Shown piece by piece: positions 20,564-33,172 of a DNA stretch of 64,000 bases. The stretch is from contig NZ_JAJITC010000003.1 of NCBI RefSeq assembly GCF_020881035.1, positions 124,001 through 188,000 on the forward strand. Direction: 5' to 3'. The notes beneath the pieces are model-generated. The model saw nothing but the letters and a program-made list of their open reading frames with translations. It did not search any database and was not told the origin of the DNA. The position numbers and the translations under genes are program-made. Every line of letters begins with the position of its first letter. Position 1 is the first letter of the stretch. The stretch comes from Paraburkholderia translucens (GTDB taxonomy: Bacteria > Pseudomonadota > Gammaproteobacteria > Burkholderiales > Burkholderiaceae).

Positions 20564-22378
20564 TTACGCGCTGTGCAACTCGAGCTCGCGCGTTTCGAAA
20601 CGCTGCGCGAGTTCTTCGGACGGCAGCGCCTTGCAGACGAGCCAGCCCTGAATGTGATCGCAGCCCATCTCGGTGAGCAGCTCGCGTTGCGCTTCGGTTT
20701 CGACGCCCTCGGCGACCAGTTCGAGATCGAGCGTCTGCGCAAGGCCGACGACAGCGCTTACGATTGCCTGATCGTTTCGCGAGGTTAGCAGATTCTCGAC
20801 GAAACTCCGGTCGATCTTCAGCTTCGCCAGCGGAAAGCGCTGCAGGTACGCAAGGCTCGAATAGCCGGTGCCGAAGTCGTCGACCGCGAAGCGGATGCCC
20901 ATCGCGGTCAGGTCTTCGAGCAAGACCTTCGCGTGCGCCGGGTCGTGCATCAGCAGACTCTCGGTGATCTCGAAGACGACGCGGCGTGGATCGATGCCGG
21001 TCAGCTCGATCGCCTCGCGCACCGAATCCTTGAAGCGCGGATCACGGAACTGCTGCGGCGATACGTTGACAGCGACGTACTGCAGCGGGATGCCCTGCGC
21101 GTCCCACTGGATCAGCTGCATGCACGCGATCTTCAGCACCCAGTTGCCGAGGAAGTTGATGAGCCCGATCGACTCGGCGAGCGGAATGAACATCGACGGC
21201 GGCACGAGGCCGTGCACCGGATGCGCCCAGCGGATCAAGGCCTCGACACCGACCACGCCCCCCGTGCGGCTGCTCGTGATCGGCTGGAAGTGTAGCGAGA
21301 ATTCGCCGTTGCGTACGCCGTCGTAGAGGTCAGCCTCGAGCTTCAGGCGCTCGGCGTCGGCCGGATTGTCGTCGGGCACGTAGAACGCGAGCGTGTTGCC
21401 GCCCGCGGCCTTCGCCTGCAACAGGGCGTGATCGGCCCAGCGCAGCAGATGGGTGTCGATGCCTGCAGTGTCGCTCGCGTGGCGCACGTCCGGGTACAGC
21501 GCAATCCCGATGCTCGCGGACAGGTGCACCTGTTGCCCCTTGAACACATACGGCTGCTGGATCGCGGTCAACAGCCGCCGCGCCAGCGCCTCGGCGGCGG
21601 CGGCCGCGTCGGTGCGGTTCGCGGCCGGCTTGACGAGGATCGCGAACTCGTCACTGGCGACGCGCGCGATCGTTTCGTTCGGGCTCGTCATGTTCAGCAG
21701 GCGCCGCGACGTGTCGCGCAGCATCTCGTCGCCGGCGTCGTAGCCGAGCGCGCGGTTCACGCGTTGATAGTCGTCCAGATCGAGCAGCAGCAGCGCGACC
21801 GGCGTGCCGTGCGTGTCGGCCTTTTGCTGAGCGTCGACCAGGGCGTGCAGCAGCCCGGCCTGGTTCGGCAGGCTGGTCAGCCGGTCCAGATGCAGCGCCT
21901 GGGTCAGGCGCTCTTCGGTGGCGCACCACGACGACACGTCGAAGCCGGCGATCGCGTAGCCTGCGACGCCGTCGTGGCTGCTGCGCACGACGCGCAGCTC
22001 GACCGTGATCGGATAGGTCAGCGACTTGACGAGCCCGAGCGTCGCTTTCTCGACGTTGCCCGAGGCCGCCGCCTGCTTGAGCAGCGCGTCGAGGCGCGGC
22101 ACGTCGGCGGGCGCGACCAGATCGTGCAGTGTCGCGGTCTTCAGATACTCGCGGTGATAGCCGATAAAGCGCAGGCTCGCGTCGGACACGTAGACGAAAT
22201 GCAGCGCATCGTCGACGTGTGCGAGCAGGTCGACGGCGCCAACCACCTGTTCCAGTGGGGGCGGGCGGTTCGTGCTGCCCGGCCGCTTGTCGTCCTCGCG
22301 ACGGCCGAACGCCCGCATCCGGTCCAGGACCGTGCGCAAGGAGCCCCGGCGGGGCGCGGTGATCGTGTTCGCTTCCAT
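20564..22378 (-). CDS. PAS-GGDEF-EAL cyclic-di-GMP phosphodiesterase (degenerate GGDEF)
   Basis: A 604-residue sensor protein. A PAS domain at about 45-160 (DALHFVYVSDASLRFIGYHREYL) is followed by a GGDEF domain at about 170-330 and an EAL domain at about 345-590. The GGDEF active loop reads ASDEF, so cyclase activity is probably lost; such domains often bind GTP as a regulator. The EAL domain looks intact: EALIRW, ITESLLMHD, DDFGTGYSSL and the terminal GVETEAQ glutamate are all present, so it should hydrolyse cyclic-di-GMP. The frame stays open upstream to 22636, but coding-like sequence begins at the ATG at 22378. It is divergent from the EAL-HDOD gene at 22719. Confidence 0.87.
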   Translation of the reverse strand: MEANTITAPRRGSLRTVLDRMRAFGRREDDKRPGSTNRPPPLEQVVGAVDLLAHVDDALHFVYVSDASLRFIGYHREYLKTATLHDLVAPADVPRLDALLKQAAASGNVEKATLGLVKSLTYPITVELRVVRSSHDGVAGYAIAGFDVSSWCATEERLTQALHLDRLTSLPNQAGLLHALVDAQQKADTHGTPVALLLLDLDDYQRVNRALGYDAGDEMLRDTSRRLLNMTSPNETIARVASDEFAILVKPAANRTDAAAAAEALARRLLTAIQQPYVFKGQQVHLSASIGIALYPDVRHASDTAGIDTHLLRWADHALLQAKAAGGNTLAFYVPDDNPADAERLKLEADLYDGVRNGEFSLHFQPITSSRTGGVVGVEALIRWAHPVHGLVPPSMFIPLAESIGLINFLGNWVLKIACMQLIQWDAQGIPLQYVAVNVSPQQFRDPRFKDSVREAIELTGIDPRRVVFEITESLLMHDPAHAKVLLEDLTAMGIRFAVDDFGTGYSSLAYLQRFPLAKLKIDRSFVENLLTSRNDQAIVSAVVGLAQTLDLELVAEGVETEAQRELLTEMGCDHIQGWLVCKALPSEELAQRFETRELELHSA

Positions 22379-22718
22379 GTCTGTCGCTGGCAACCTGGGT
22401 TCGTCCGCGGGCGGGGCTGCTTGTCCGTTGGCCGGGGCGGCGGCCAGATAGCAGGCCGCCCCATCAGAACGAGATAACGACTCGCGCGGGAAAATCTTTA
22501 GCGGCCGGCGCAGAAAAACATCTTGCAAGCAGGGGCCTGGTGCCCTGGCTCGGGCGATTCGGTTAAAGTGACGCCGCTTTGCGGCCGTTAATACGGCGAA
22601 TCTCCGTAGTTCCCGGCGACGGTCATGACGTCGCACAGCCTAGCCTTTCCAGACCTTGCACCGATGATCCATATTCGAACGCCCCGTTGTCAGGTCCGCC
22701 GGACCTCTTCGGCCCGTC
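22379..22718. other. Divergent intergenic region between two cyclic-di-GMP genes
   Basis: These 340 bases hold the promoters of the PAS-GGDEF-EAL gene (leftward) and the EAL-HDOD gene (rightward). TAAA at 22564-22567 and GCCGTTAA at 22584-22591, 16 bases apart, resemble a flagellar sigma-28 promoter (TAAA-N15-GCCGATAA) reading rightward, one base too far apart and with one mismatch. Nothing else stands out. Confidence 0.35.
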
Positions 22719-24035
22719 TTGCGGGACGTCGAGGTGCGTGATGCTTCCGCCGCCCGGTTGGCCGGCTTTCCCGGGCACGCGCAGCCGGACGTTGCCGCGC
22801 AGTACGTCTACGTCGGCCGTCAGCCGATTCTCGATCGCGACGGCGCGCTCCATGCGTATGAGCTGCTGTTTCGCGCGGGCAGGTACAACTACGCCGAAGT
22901 CAACGACGACGCCCAGGCCACCGCGCAGGTGGTCGCGCGCACGATCGGCGGCATCGGCGTGCCGGCCGTGCTCGGCCAGCATCGCGGCTTCGTCAATATC
23001 GACCGCGCGCTGCTCTTTAGCGACATCGTCCATCTGATGCCGCCGGAGCGATTCGTGCTCGAAATCCTCGAAACCGTGCACTACGACGCGTCGCTCGCGC
23101 GCCGTCTCGAAGAGCTGCGCGGCGCCGGCTTCCAGATCGCGCTCGACGACGTGCACGAGCCGTCCGACGAGCTGAACGCCATGCTGCCCTACGCCGACAT
23201 CGTCAAGATCGACTTCCTGCAGACGCCGCCCCGCACGGTCGAGAAACTCGCGGCGATGCTGCGCGGCCACGGCAAGACGCTGCTCGCCGAGAAGATCGAG
23301 ACGCGCGAGGACTTCGCGCTCGCCCACGAGTTCGGCTTCGACCTGTTCCAGGGCTACTTCTTCGCGCAGCCGCAGGTGCTTGCCACGCCGCGCAACCGCT
23401 CGCTGCGTCCGGGCCTGCTGCGGCTGCTCGCGCTGCTGTCGGGCGATGCCGGCATCGTCGAGCTCGAGGCGGAGCTGAAGCTGAATCCGAGCGTGGTCGT
23501 GCAGCTGCTGCGGCTCGTCAATTCGAGCGCGTTCGGCCTCGGGCGCAACATTGCGTCGCTGCGCGAGGCGATCATCGCGACCGGCACGCGGCAGATCGCG
23601 CGCTGGGCGCAACTGCTGCTGTACGCGGACACCGGCGACCTGCCGTGGCGGGCCGATCCGCTCGTGGAACTGGCCGCGACGCGCTCGCGCTTCATGGAGC
23701 TCGCCGCGAACTGGCTGCGGCCGGGCGACGACGAATTCGCCGATGCCGCGTTCATGACCGGCATCTTTTCGCTGGTGCACATCGTGCTCGACAGCACGCC
23801 CGACGCCGTGCTCGAAAAGCTCGGCCTCGCGCCGCAGATCCGCGAGGCGATCGTCGCGCGCAAGGGCGAGCTGGGGGCGCTGTTGCTGATCGCCGAGGTC
23901 GCGGGAGAGGGCGGCGACGCCGCGCCGGTCGCGGCAGCGGCGGGTTTCCCGGCGCTGACGCCCGACGTGCTGTCGGATCTGAACCTGTCGGCGGCGGCCT
24001 GGTTCGGCGCACATCTGGCGGAGCCGGTCGCTTGA
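22719..24035 (+). CDS. EAL-HDOD signalling protein (YuxH type), second copy
   Basis: A protein of about 438 residues with the same EAL-HDOD layout as the one at 17.5 kb: QYVYVGRQPILDRDGALHAYELLFR, QIALDDVHEPSDE and FDLFQGYFFAQP in the EAL part, then the HDOD part with LNPSVVVQLLRLVNSSAFGL and GTRQIARWAQLLLYAD. It lacks the full metal-binding EAL set and is therefore probably a regulator rather than an enzyme. The start is uncertain: only a TTG at 22719 and a GTG at 22734 precede the conserved part, and a CGGGA stretch at 22722-22726 is better spaced for the GTG. The two YuxH-type genes flank the HDOD and GGDEF-EAL genes. Confidence 0.83.
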   Translation: MRDVEVRDASAARLAGFPGHAQPDVAAQYVYVGRQPILDRDGALHAYELLFRAGRYNYAEVNDDAQATAQVVARTIGGIGVPAVLGQHRGFVNIDRALLFSDIVHLMPPERFVLEILETVHYDASLARRLEELRGAGFQIALDDVHEPSDELNAMLPYADIVKIDFLQTPPRTVEKLAAMLRGHGKTLLAEKIETREDFALAHEFGFDLFQGYFFAQPQVLATPRNRSLRPGLLRLLALLSGDAGIVELEAELKLNPSVVVQLLRLVNSSAFGLGRNIASLREAIIATGTRQIARWAQLLLYADTGDLPWRADPLVELAATRSRFMELAANWLRPGDDEFADAAFMTGIFSLVHIVLDSTPDAVLEKLGLAPQIREAIVARKGELGALLLIAEVAGEGGDAAPVAAAAGFPALTPDVLSDLNLSAAAWFGAHLAEPVA

Positions 24036-24209
24036 TGCACCGGGCTCGCGCGCCGCGAGCTTTCGATTCGCTTGTGGTTCGCGCGACGTGCTGTCGCTCC
24101 GTGCGCATCCGTGCTCCAATAGGGCGTTCAGCGACGGCCGTTGTGACGCCGCTCGAAGCTGTCTTTGATGCACCAGATCAAACGCGTGAGCTCACGCATG
24201 GAGAAGCAG

Positions 24210-24773
24210 ATGAAGACAAAACACATCGCGGCGGCGCTGAGCGCCGTCATGGCTTTCGGATTCGCGACGCATGCCCCGCTCGCTTCTGCGGCACTGAAGC
24301 CCGGCGACACGGCGCCGACGTTTACCGCCGAAGCCTCGCTCGGCGGCAAGACCTACACGTATTCGCTGGCTGATCAACTGAAGAAGGGGCCGGTGGTGCT
24401 GTACTTCTATCCGGCCGCGTTCACGAAGGGCTGCACGATCGAGGCGCACGAGTTCGCCGATGCGGTCGACGAGTACAAGAAGTACGGCGCCACGGTGATC
24501 GGCGTGTCGCACGACAACATCGATACGCTGACGAAGTTTTCGGTCAGCGAATGCCGCAGCAAATTCCCGGTCGCGGCCGACGCCGACGCGAAGGTGATCA
24601 ACGCCTATGACGCGGGCATGCCGATGAAGGCCGGCATGGCGAATCGCGTGTCGTATGTGATCTCGCCCGACGGCAAGATCATCTACGAGTACACGAGCCT
24701 GTCGCCGGAGAAACATGTCGAGAACACGCTGAATGCGCTCAAGGAATGGGCGGCCGCGCATAAGGGGCAGTGA
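24210..24773 (+). CDS. Exported AhpC/TSA (PrxQ/BCP-like) peroxiredoxin
   Basis: A 187-residue thiol peroxidase. A signal peptide of about 27 residues (hydrophobic core, cleavage near PLASA) sends it to the periplasm, which is unusual for the mainly cytoplasmic BCP family. The peroxidatic cysteine is Cys75 in FTKGCTIEAHEF. The second cysteine five residues on, found in alpha-type BCP, is replaced by His80; Cys115 (VSECRSKF) could serve as resolving residue. It should reduce hydroperoxides using an unknown periplasmic thiol donor. The ATG at 24210 has a GGAG box six bases ahead, and upstream in-frame starts (24165, 24198) would bury the signal peptide. Confidence 0.88.
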   Translation: MKTKHIAAALSAVMAFGFATHAPLASAALKPGDTAPTFTAEASLGGKTYTYSLADQLKKGPVVLYFYPAAFTKGCTIEAHEFADAVDEYKKYGATVIGVSHDNIDTLTKFSVSECRSKFPVAADADAKVINAYDAGMPMKAGMANRVSYVISPDGKIIYEYTSLSPEKHVENTLNALKEWAAAHKGQ

Positions 24774-24838
24774 GGGGCTGCGCGCGGCATCGCGTATCGC
24801 TCGTGCCAGGCTAAATTCTCTTACCGGATGAGATTGCG

Positions 24839-24898
24839 ATGCCGATTCTCGTTGGGTTGATTGCGCTGGTCGCGCTGGCCATCGAGCAGAAGCGGTGA
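24839..24898 (+). CDS. Possible 19-residue membrane peptide
   Basis: A tiny open frame MPILVGLIALVALAIEQKR lies between the peroxiredoxin and the mdtC 3' end. It is nearly all hydrophobic with a charged tail, like known small membrane peptides. There is no good ribosome binding site and no other support, so it may be chance. Confidence 0.2.
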   Translation: MPILVGLIALVALAIEQKR

Positions 24899-24915
24899 GC
24901 GCCGCCTTGATTGCA

Positions 24916-28224
<3,309 letters not shown>

Positions 28225-28227
28225 CGC

Positions 28228-31200
28228 TCAGTTCCTTGCATCGGCGGCGGGCGGCGTGGCGCTACCGGACGAATCGCCGCGGTGAAAGCGCGCGCGCAGC
28301 CGGCGGCCGAGCGAATCGAACGCGAGGTAGATCACCGGCGTCGTGAACAGCGTCAGGAGCTGGCTCACGATCAGACCGCCGGCGATCGCGATACCGAGCG
28401 GACGGCGCAGCTCCGAGCCCGCGCCGGTGCCGAGCATCAGCGGCAGCGCGCCGAGCAGCGCGGCGAGCGTGGTCATCAGGATCGGCCGGAAGCGCAGCAG
28501 ACACGCCTGATAGATCGCCTCGCGCGGCGGCTTGCCTTCCTCGCGTTCGGCGTAGAGCGCGAAGTCGATCATCATGATCGCGTTCTTCTTCACGATACCG
28601 ATCAGGAGCACGATGCCGATGATGCCGATGATGTCGAGATCGTGGCCGGTGATCAGCAGCGCGAGCAGCGCGCCGACGCCGGCCGACGGCAGCGTCGACA
28701 GAATCGTGATCGGATGGATGAAGCTCTCGTACAGCACGCCGAGCACGATGTACATCGTGACGATCGCCGCAAGGATCAGGAACAGCTCGTTCGCGAGCGA
28801 CGCCTGGAACGCGAGCGCCGCGCCCTGGAAGCGCGTCTGGAACGACGCGGGCAGGCCGATGTCCTTTTCGGCCTGCTCGATCGCCTGCACGGCCGCGCCG
28901 AGCGACGCACCCGGCGCGAGGTTGAACGACACCGTGGTGGCCGGGAACTGGCTCAGGTGCGTAATGAGCAGCGGCGCGGGCCGCTCGATGAACTTCGCGA
29001 TCGATGACAGCGGCACCTGGCCGCCCGCCGACGTGGACGAGGGCAGGAAGATCGAGTTCAGCGACTCGGTGTAGCGCTGCATCGTCGGCTGCGCTTCGAG
29101 AATCACGCGGTACTGATTCGACTGCGTGAAGATCGTCGAAACGATGCGCTGGCCGAACGCGTCGTACAGCGCGCTGTCGATGGTGGCCGGCGTGATGCCG
29201 AAGCGTGCCGCGGTCGCGCGGTCGATTTCGATGAACACCGAGCGGCCGTTGTCCTGCAGATCGGTGGCCACGTCCGCGAGTTCGGGCGACTGCTTGAGCC
29301 GGTCGACCAGCTTCGGCACCCAGGTCGTGAATTCGCTGATGTTCGGATCGGTCAGCATGAAGTGGTACTGCGTCGGGCTCACGGTCGAGTCGATCGTCAG
29401 ATCCTGCACCGGCTGCATGTAGAGCGACGCACCCGGAATGTGCGCGACGTCCTTCTGCAACTGGCGGATCACGTCGCTCGCGGTGTTGCTGCGGTCGTCG
29501 CGCGGCTTCAGGTTGATCAGCATGCGGCCGCTGTTCAGCGTGATGTTGCTGCCGTCCACGCCGATGAACGAGGTCAGGCTTTCGACGTCCGGGTTCTTCA
29601 GGATCTGCGCGGCGAGCGCCTGCTGACGCTCGGCCATCGACGCGAACGACACCGATTGCGGCATCTGCGTGATCGCCTGGATCACGCCGGTGTCCTGCAC
29701 CGGGAAGAAGCCCTTCGGCACGAACACATAGAGCAGGCCGGTCAGCACGAGCGTGAGCAGTGCAACCACCAGCGTGGAGCGCTGGCGGTTCAGCACCCAC
29801 GTGAGCGCGACCGCGTAGCGCGCGATCACCCAGTCGATGAACTGGTGCGCCTTCGCCTCGAAGCGGTGGCTTTCAGGCGGCGGCGTATGGCGCAACAGCT
29901 TCGCGCACATCATCGGCACGAGCGTCAGCGACACGACCGCCGAGATGACGATCGTGACCGCGAGCGTGATCGCGAATTCGTGGAACAGGCGTCCGACCAC
30001 GTCGCCCATGAAGAGCAGCGGGATCAGCACCGCGATCAGCGAGACCGTCAGAGAAATGATCGTGAAGCCGATCTGCTTCGAGCCCTTCAACGCGGCTTCG
30101 AGCGCCGTGTCGCCTTCCTCGACGTAACGCGCGATGTTCTCGATCATCACGATCGCATCGTCGACGACGAAGCCGGTGGCGATGGTCAGCGCCATCAGCG
30201 ACAGGTTATCGAGCGAGAAACCGAACAGGTACATCACGGCGAGCGTGCCGATCAGCGAGAGCGGCACCGACAGGCTCGGAATGATCGTCGCGTAGACGTT
30301 GGCGAGAAACAGGTACATCACGAGCACGACCAGCACGACCGACATCGCCAGCTCGAACTGCACGTCGCGCACCGACGCGCGGATCGTGGTGGTGCGGTCG
30401 GTGACGACCTGCACGTCGAGCGCGGCGGGCAGCGCCTGCTGCAGTTGCGGCAGCAGCGCCTTGATGCTGTCGACCACCTGGATCACGTTCGCGCCCGGCT
30501 GGCGCTGCACGTTCAGGATGATCGCGGGCGTGTTGTCGACCCACGCGCCGAGCTTCGTGTTCTCCGGTCCCGCCACGATGCTCGCGACGTCGGTCAGCAT
30601 CACCGGACGGCCGTTCCTGTATGCAACGACGGCGGTCTTGTACTCGTCGGCGTCGGTCAGCTGGTCGTTCGAGTTGATCGTGTAGTTGCGCGTCGGGCCG
30701 TCGAAATTGCCTTTCGGCGTGTTGACGTTGAGGTTCGAGATCGTGGTGCGCAGGTCGTCGAGGTTCAGGCCGTATGCGGCGAGCGCGCGCGGGTTCGCCT
30801 GAATGCGGATCGCCGGGCGCTGGCCGCCCGACAGGCTCACGAGACCCACGCCCGCGACCTGCGAAATCTTCTGCGCGAGCCGCGTATCGGCGAGATCCTG
30901 CACCTGCGTGAGCGGCAGCGTCTTCGAGGTGATCGCGAGCGTCATGATCGGCGCGTCGGCCGGGTTGACCTTCGCGTAGATCGGTGGCGCGGGCAGGTCG
31001 GACGGCAGCAGGTTGCCCGCCGCGTTGATCGCCGCCTGAACTTCCTGCTCGGCGATATCGAGCGGCAGATCGAGGCTGAATTGCAGCGTGATGATCGACG
31101 AGCCCGCCGAGCTTTGCGACGACATCTGGTTCAGCGACGGCATCTGCCCGAACTGCCGCTCGAGCGGCGCCGTCACCGACGACGTCATCACCTCCGGGCT

Positions 31201-31362
31201 CGCGCCCGGATAGAAGGTCTGCACCTGGATCGTCGGATAGTCGACCTCGGGCAGCGCGGACAGCGGCAGAAAGCGCAGCGCGACGAGGCCGACCAGCATG
31301 ATCGCCGCCATCAGCAGCGCGGTGCCGACGGGACGCAGAATAAAAGCGCGGGATGGATTCAT
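28228..31362 (-). CDS. mdtB: RND multidrug efflux permease, MdtB/MuxB type
   Basis: A 1044-residue RND permease with the standard topology of 12 membrane segments and two periplasmic loops. It begins [21 protein letters not shown], as MdtB proteins do, and has the relay aspartates in [15 protein letters not shown]. It partners MdtC in a heteromeric pump. It follows mdtA by 23 bases and precedes mdtC by three, so mdtA-mdtB-mdtC form one operon read leftward. Length is normal and there is no insertion like that in the mdtC product. Confidence 0.93.
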   Translation of the reverse strand: MNPSRAFILRPVGTALLMAAIMLVGLVALRFLPLSALPEVDYPTIQVQTFYPGASPEVMTSSVTAPLERQFGQMPSLNQMSSQSSAGSSIITLQFSLDLPLDIAEQEVQAAINAAGNLLPSDLPAPPIYAKVNPADAPIMTLAITSKTLPLTQVQDLADTRLAQKISQVAGVGLVSLSGGQRPAIRIQANPRALAAYGLNLDDLRTTISNLNVNTPKGNFDGPTRNYTINSNDQLTDADEYKTAVVAYRNGRPVMLTDVASIVAGPENTKLGAWVDNTPAIILNVQRQPGANVIQVVDSIKALLPQLQQALPAALDVQVVTDRTTTIRASVRDVQFELAMSVVLVVLVMYLFLANVYATIIPSLSVPLSLIGTLAVMYLFGFSLDNLSLMALTIATGFVVDDAIVMIENIARYVEEGDTALEAALKGSKQIGFTIISLTVSLIAVLIPLLFMGDVVGRLFHEFAITLAVTIVISAVVSLTLVPMMCAKLLRHTPPPESHRFEAKAHQFIDWVIARYAVALTWVLNRQRSTLVVALLTLVLTGLLYVFVPKGFFPVQDTGVIQAITQMPQSVSFASMAERQQALAAQILKNPDVESLTSFIGVDGSNITLNSGRMLINLKPRDDRSNTASDVIRQLQKDVAHIPGASLYMQPVQDLTIDSTVSPTQYHFMLTDPNISEFTTWVPKLVDRLKQSPELADVATDLQDNGRSVFIEIDRATAARFGITPATIDSALYDAFGQRIVSTIFTQSNQYRVILEAQPTMQRYTESLNSIFLPSSTSAGGQVPLSSIAKFIERPAPLLITHLSQFPATTVSFNLAPGASLGAAVQAIEQAEKDIGLPASFQTRFQGAALAFQASLANELFLILAAIVTMYIVLGVLYESFIHPITILSTLPSAGVGALLALLITGHDLDIIGIIGIVLLIGIVKKNAIMMIDFALYAEREEGKPPREAIYQACLLRFRPILMTTLAALLGALPLMLGTGAGSELRRPLGIAIAGGLIVSQLLTLFTTPVIYLAFDSLGRRLRARFHRGDSSGSATPPAADARN

Positions 31363-31385
31363 GCGGTAAGTGCCGTGCCTTTACT

Positions 31386-32756
31386 TTATTGCGATGCGTG
31401 CGCTGCGTGCCGGCCGTGACGCGCGGGTGCGCCCGAGGCCGCTGCCGGAGCGCTAGCGCCCTGTGCGCCGGATGCGCCACGGGGCCGCTCGGCCGGGATC
31501 GTGATCTTCGCGCCTTCGCGCAGTCGGTCCGAACCGTCGGTCACGACGCGCTCGCCGACCGCGAGGCCCGAGCGGATGCTGGTGCGCTCGCCGTCGACCG
31601 GGCCGGGCTTGACCTGGCGCACGGTGACCGTATTGTCGGGCTTCACGACGTACACGAACGGACCCATCGAGCCGTTGAGCACCGCCGAGGTCGGCACGAT
31701 GACCGCGTCCTTGATCGTGTCGACGAGCAGGCGCGTGTTGACGAACTGGTTCGGGAACAGTCCGTTGTCCTTGTTCTCGAAGATCGCGCGCAGCCTGATC
31801 GTGCCGGTGGTCGTGTCGATCTGATTGTCCATCGTCTTCAGCGTGCCCACTTCGAGCGGATGGGTGTTGCTGCGGTCGTAGGCGGTCGCCGAGAGCTGCT
31901 CGCCGTTGCGCGTGTGCTCGATGATCTGCTGGAGGTTGTCTTCGGACGTCGTGAAGACCACGCTGATCGGATCGAGCTGCGTAATCACGACGATGCCGTT
32001 GGCGAGGCCCGAGGTCACGTAGTTGCCCGGGTCGACCTGACGCAGACCGACGCGTCCCGACACCGGCGCGGTGATGCGCGCGTAGATGAGGTCGAGCTTG
32101 AAGCTGTCGACGTTCGCCTGATCGGCCTTCACCGTGCCTTCGTATTGGCGCACCAGCGACGCCTGCGTGTCGACCTGCTGGCTTGCGATCGAGTCCTGCG
32201 CGAGCAGCGTCTGGTAGCGCTTCAGATCGAGACGCGCGGTGGCGAGCAGTGCCTGGTCGCGCAACAGCGTGCCCTCGGCGTTGCGCAGCGAAATCTCATA
32301 CGGGCGCGGGTCGATCTGGGCCAGCACGTCGCCCTTCTTGACCATCTGGCCTTCCTTGAAATAGACGTCCTGCAGCACGCCGCTCAGCTGCGGCAGCACG
32401 GTGACGGTGGCGAGCGGCGTGACCGTGCCGAGCGCGGTCAGCACGACCGGCATCTCGCCCTGCGTCGCCGCGGCGACGTGCACCGGTTGCGGCACGTCGA
32501 TCGCGTTCGGACCGCCGCGGCCGAAACGGCCAGCGCGTGCACCGCTCGCGGCGCCCGGCGCGCTCGCGCCGGGCCCGCCCCACGGATGCCAGCGCCACAG
32601 CACGACGCCGAGCACGACCAGCGCCGCGACGATCAGCGCAATGGTGCGGCCACGGTGGCGTTTCACCGTGCCGGGCGCGCTCGACTGCGCGCCGCTCGCG
32701 GCCGGTTCAGACGCGGCGGGGCGTTGGGTTTCCGGGTGCTTTTGTTGTTCGTCCAT
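31386..32756 (-). CDS. mdtA: RND efflux periplasmic adaptor, MdtA type
   Basis: A 456-residue membrane-fusion protein linking the inner-membrane MdtBC pump to an outer-membrane channel. A single N-terminal membrane segment (RTIALIVAALVVLGVVLWR, about residues 36-54) anchors it. The lipoyl-type halves (VTVLPQLSGVLQDVYFKEGQMVKKGDVLAQIDPRP and ITAPVSGRVGLRQVDPGNYV) flank a helical hairpin, and the beta-barrel part includes TTGTIRLRAIFEN. Pro/Ala-rich tails at both ends are of low complexity. It is the first gene of the operon; its promoter must lie in 32757-33000. No two-component regulator is adjacent, unlike E. coli baeSR. Confidence 0.92.
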   Translation of the reverse strand: MDEQQKHPETQRPAASEPAASGAQSSAPGTVKRHRGRTIALIVAALVVLGVVLWRWHPWGGPGASAPGAASGARAGRFGRGGPNAIDVPQPVHVAAATQGEMPVVLTALGTVTPLATVTVLPQLSGVLQDVYFKEGQMVKKGDVLAQIDPRPYEISLRNAEGTLLRDQALLATARLDLKRYQTLLAQDSIASQQVDTQASLVRQYEGTVKADQANVDSFKLDLIYARITAPVSGRVGLRQVDPGNYVTSGLANGIVVITQLDPISVVFTTSEDNLQQIIEHTRNGEQLSATAYDRSNTHPLEVGTLKTMDNQIDTTTGTIRLRAIFENKDNGLFPNQFVNTRLLVDTIKDAVIVPTSAVLNGSMGPFVYVVKPDNTVTVRQVKPGPVDGERTSIRSGLAVGERVVTDGSDRLREGAKITIPAERPRGASGAQGASAPAAASGAPARHGRHAAHASQ

Positions 32757-33000
32757 CGGTTCGGTCAGGTGGCTGGGCTTGATGATGTGAGCCGCTCATG
32801 CGGCCGCCGCCATTCGAAGAGCGGGGCAACGGCACATGGGCGGCAGGTCAGGCGGTTGTGGCAGCGAGCGCCGCGAAAGTTCAGGGCGATGCTACCCGAG
32901 GCGCGGGACAGAGATGTTAGCGCAATGCGGAATCACCACAGATGGGCGGGGCCGATTTCGCCGGCGCTCACGGCTCGCCGCGCACGCGTTCGCGCGACGC

Positions 33001-33030
33001 GATGCGATGCGATGCGATGCGATGCGATGC
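33001..33030. repeat. Six tandem copies of GATGC
   Basis: A perfect 5-bp microsatellite GATGC x 6, preceded by one degenerate unit GACGC. It is intergenic, upstream of mdtA and downstream of iclR. A five-base unit is prone to slippage, so copy number may vary between strains. Confidence 0.9.
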
Positions 33031-33133
33031 GTGATCGTACGTTGCGGCGTCCGTAACAGTCCACCCGCGGTTTTTTTCGTTTGATTACGAAGGTTACAGG
33101 ATGTCAGTGGATTGCCGGGCGAGGGCAGGGCGC

Positions 33134-33165
33134 CAGCAACGGGCGCCGTTTGGCACCCGTTGCTG
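33134..33165 (-). terminator. Long hairpin at the 3' end of iclR
   Basis: CAGCAACGGG (33134-33143) pairs with CCCGTTGCTG (33156-33165), with further pairing inside the loop. It starts eight bases after the iclR stop on the bottom strand. No T run follows, so it may be an RNA-stabilising hairpin rather than a true terminator. Confidence 0.5.
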
Positions 33166-33172
33166 CGGGATC

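Larger units (their letters stand above)
32757..33172. other. Intergenic region between mdtA and iclR
   Basis: These 416 bases contain the mdtABC promoter region (no clear boxes), the GATGC tandem repeat at 33001-33030 and a long hairpin beside the iclR stop. No gene is supported; frames crossing it are shadows. Confidence 0.5.

Noticed and set aside
33001..33030. CRISPR-like array
   Set aside because: Units are five bases with no spacers; it is a microsatellite.
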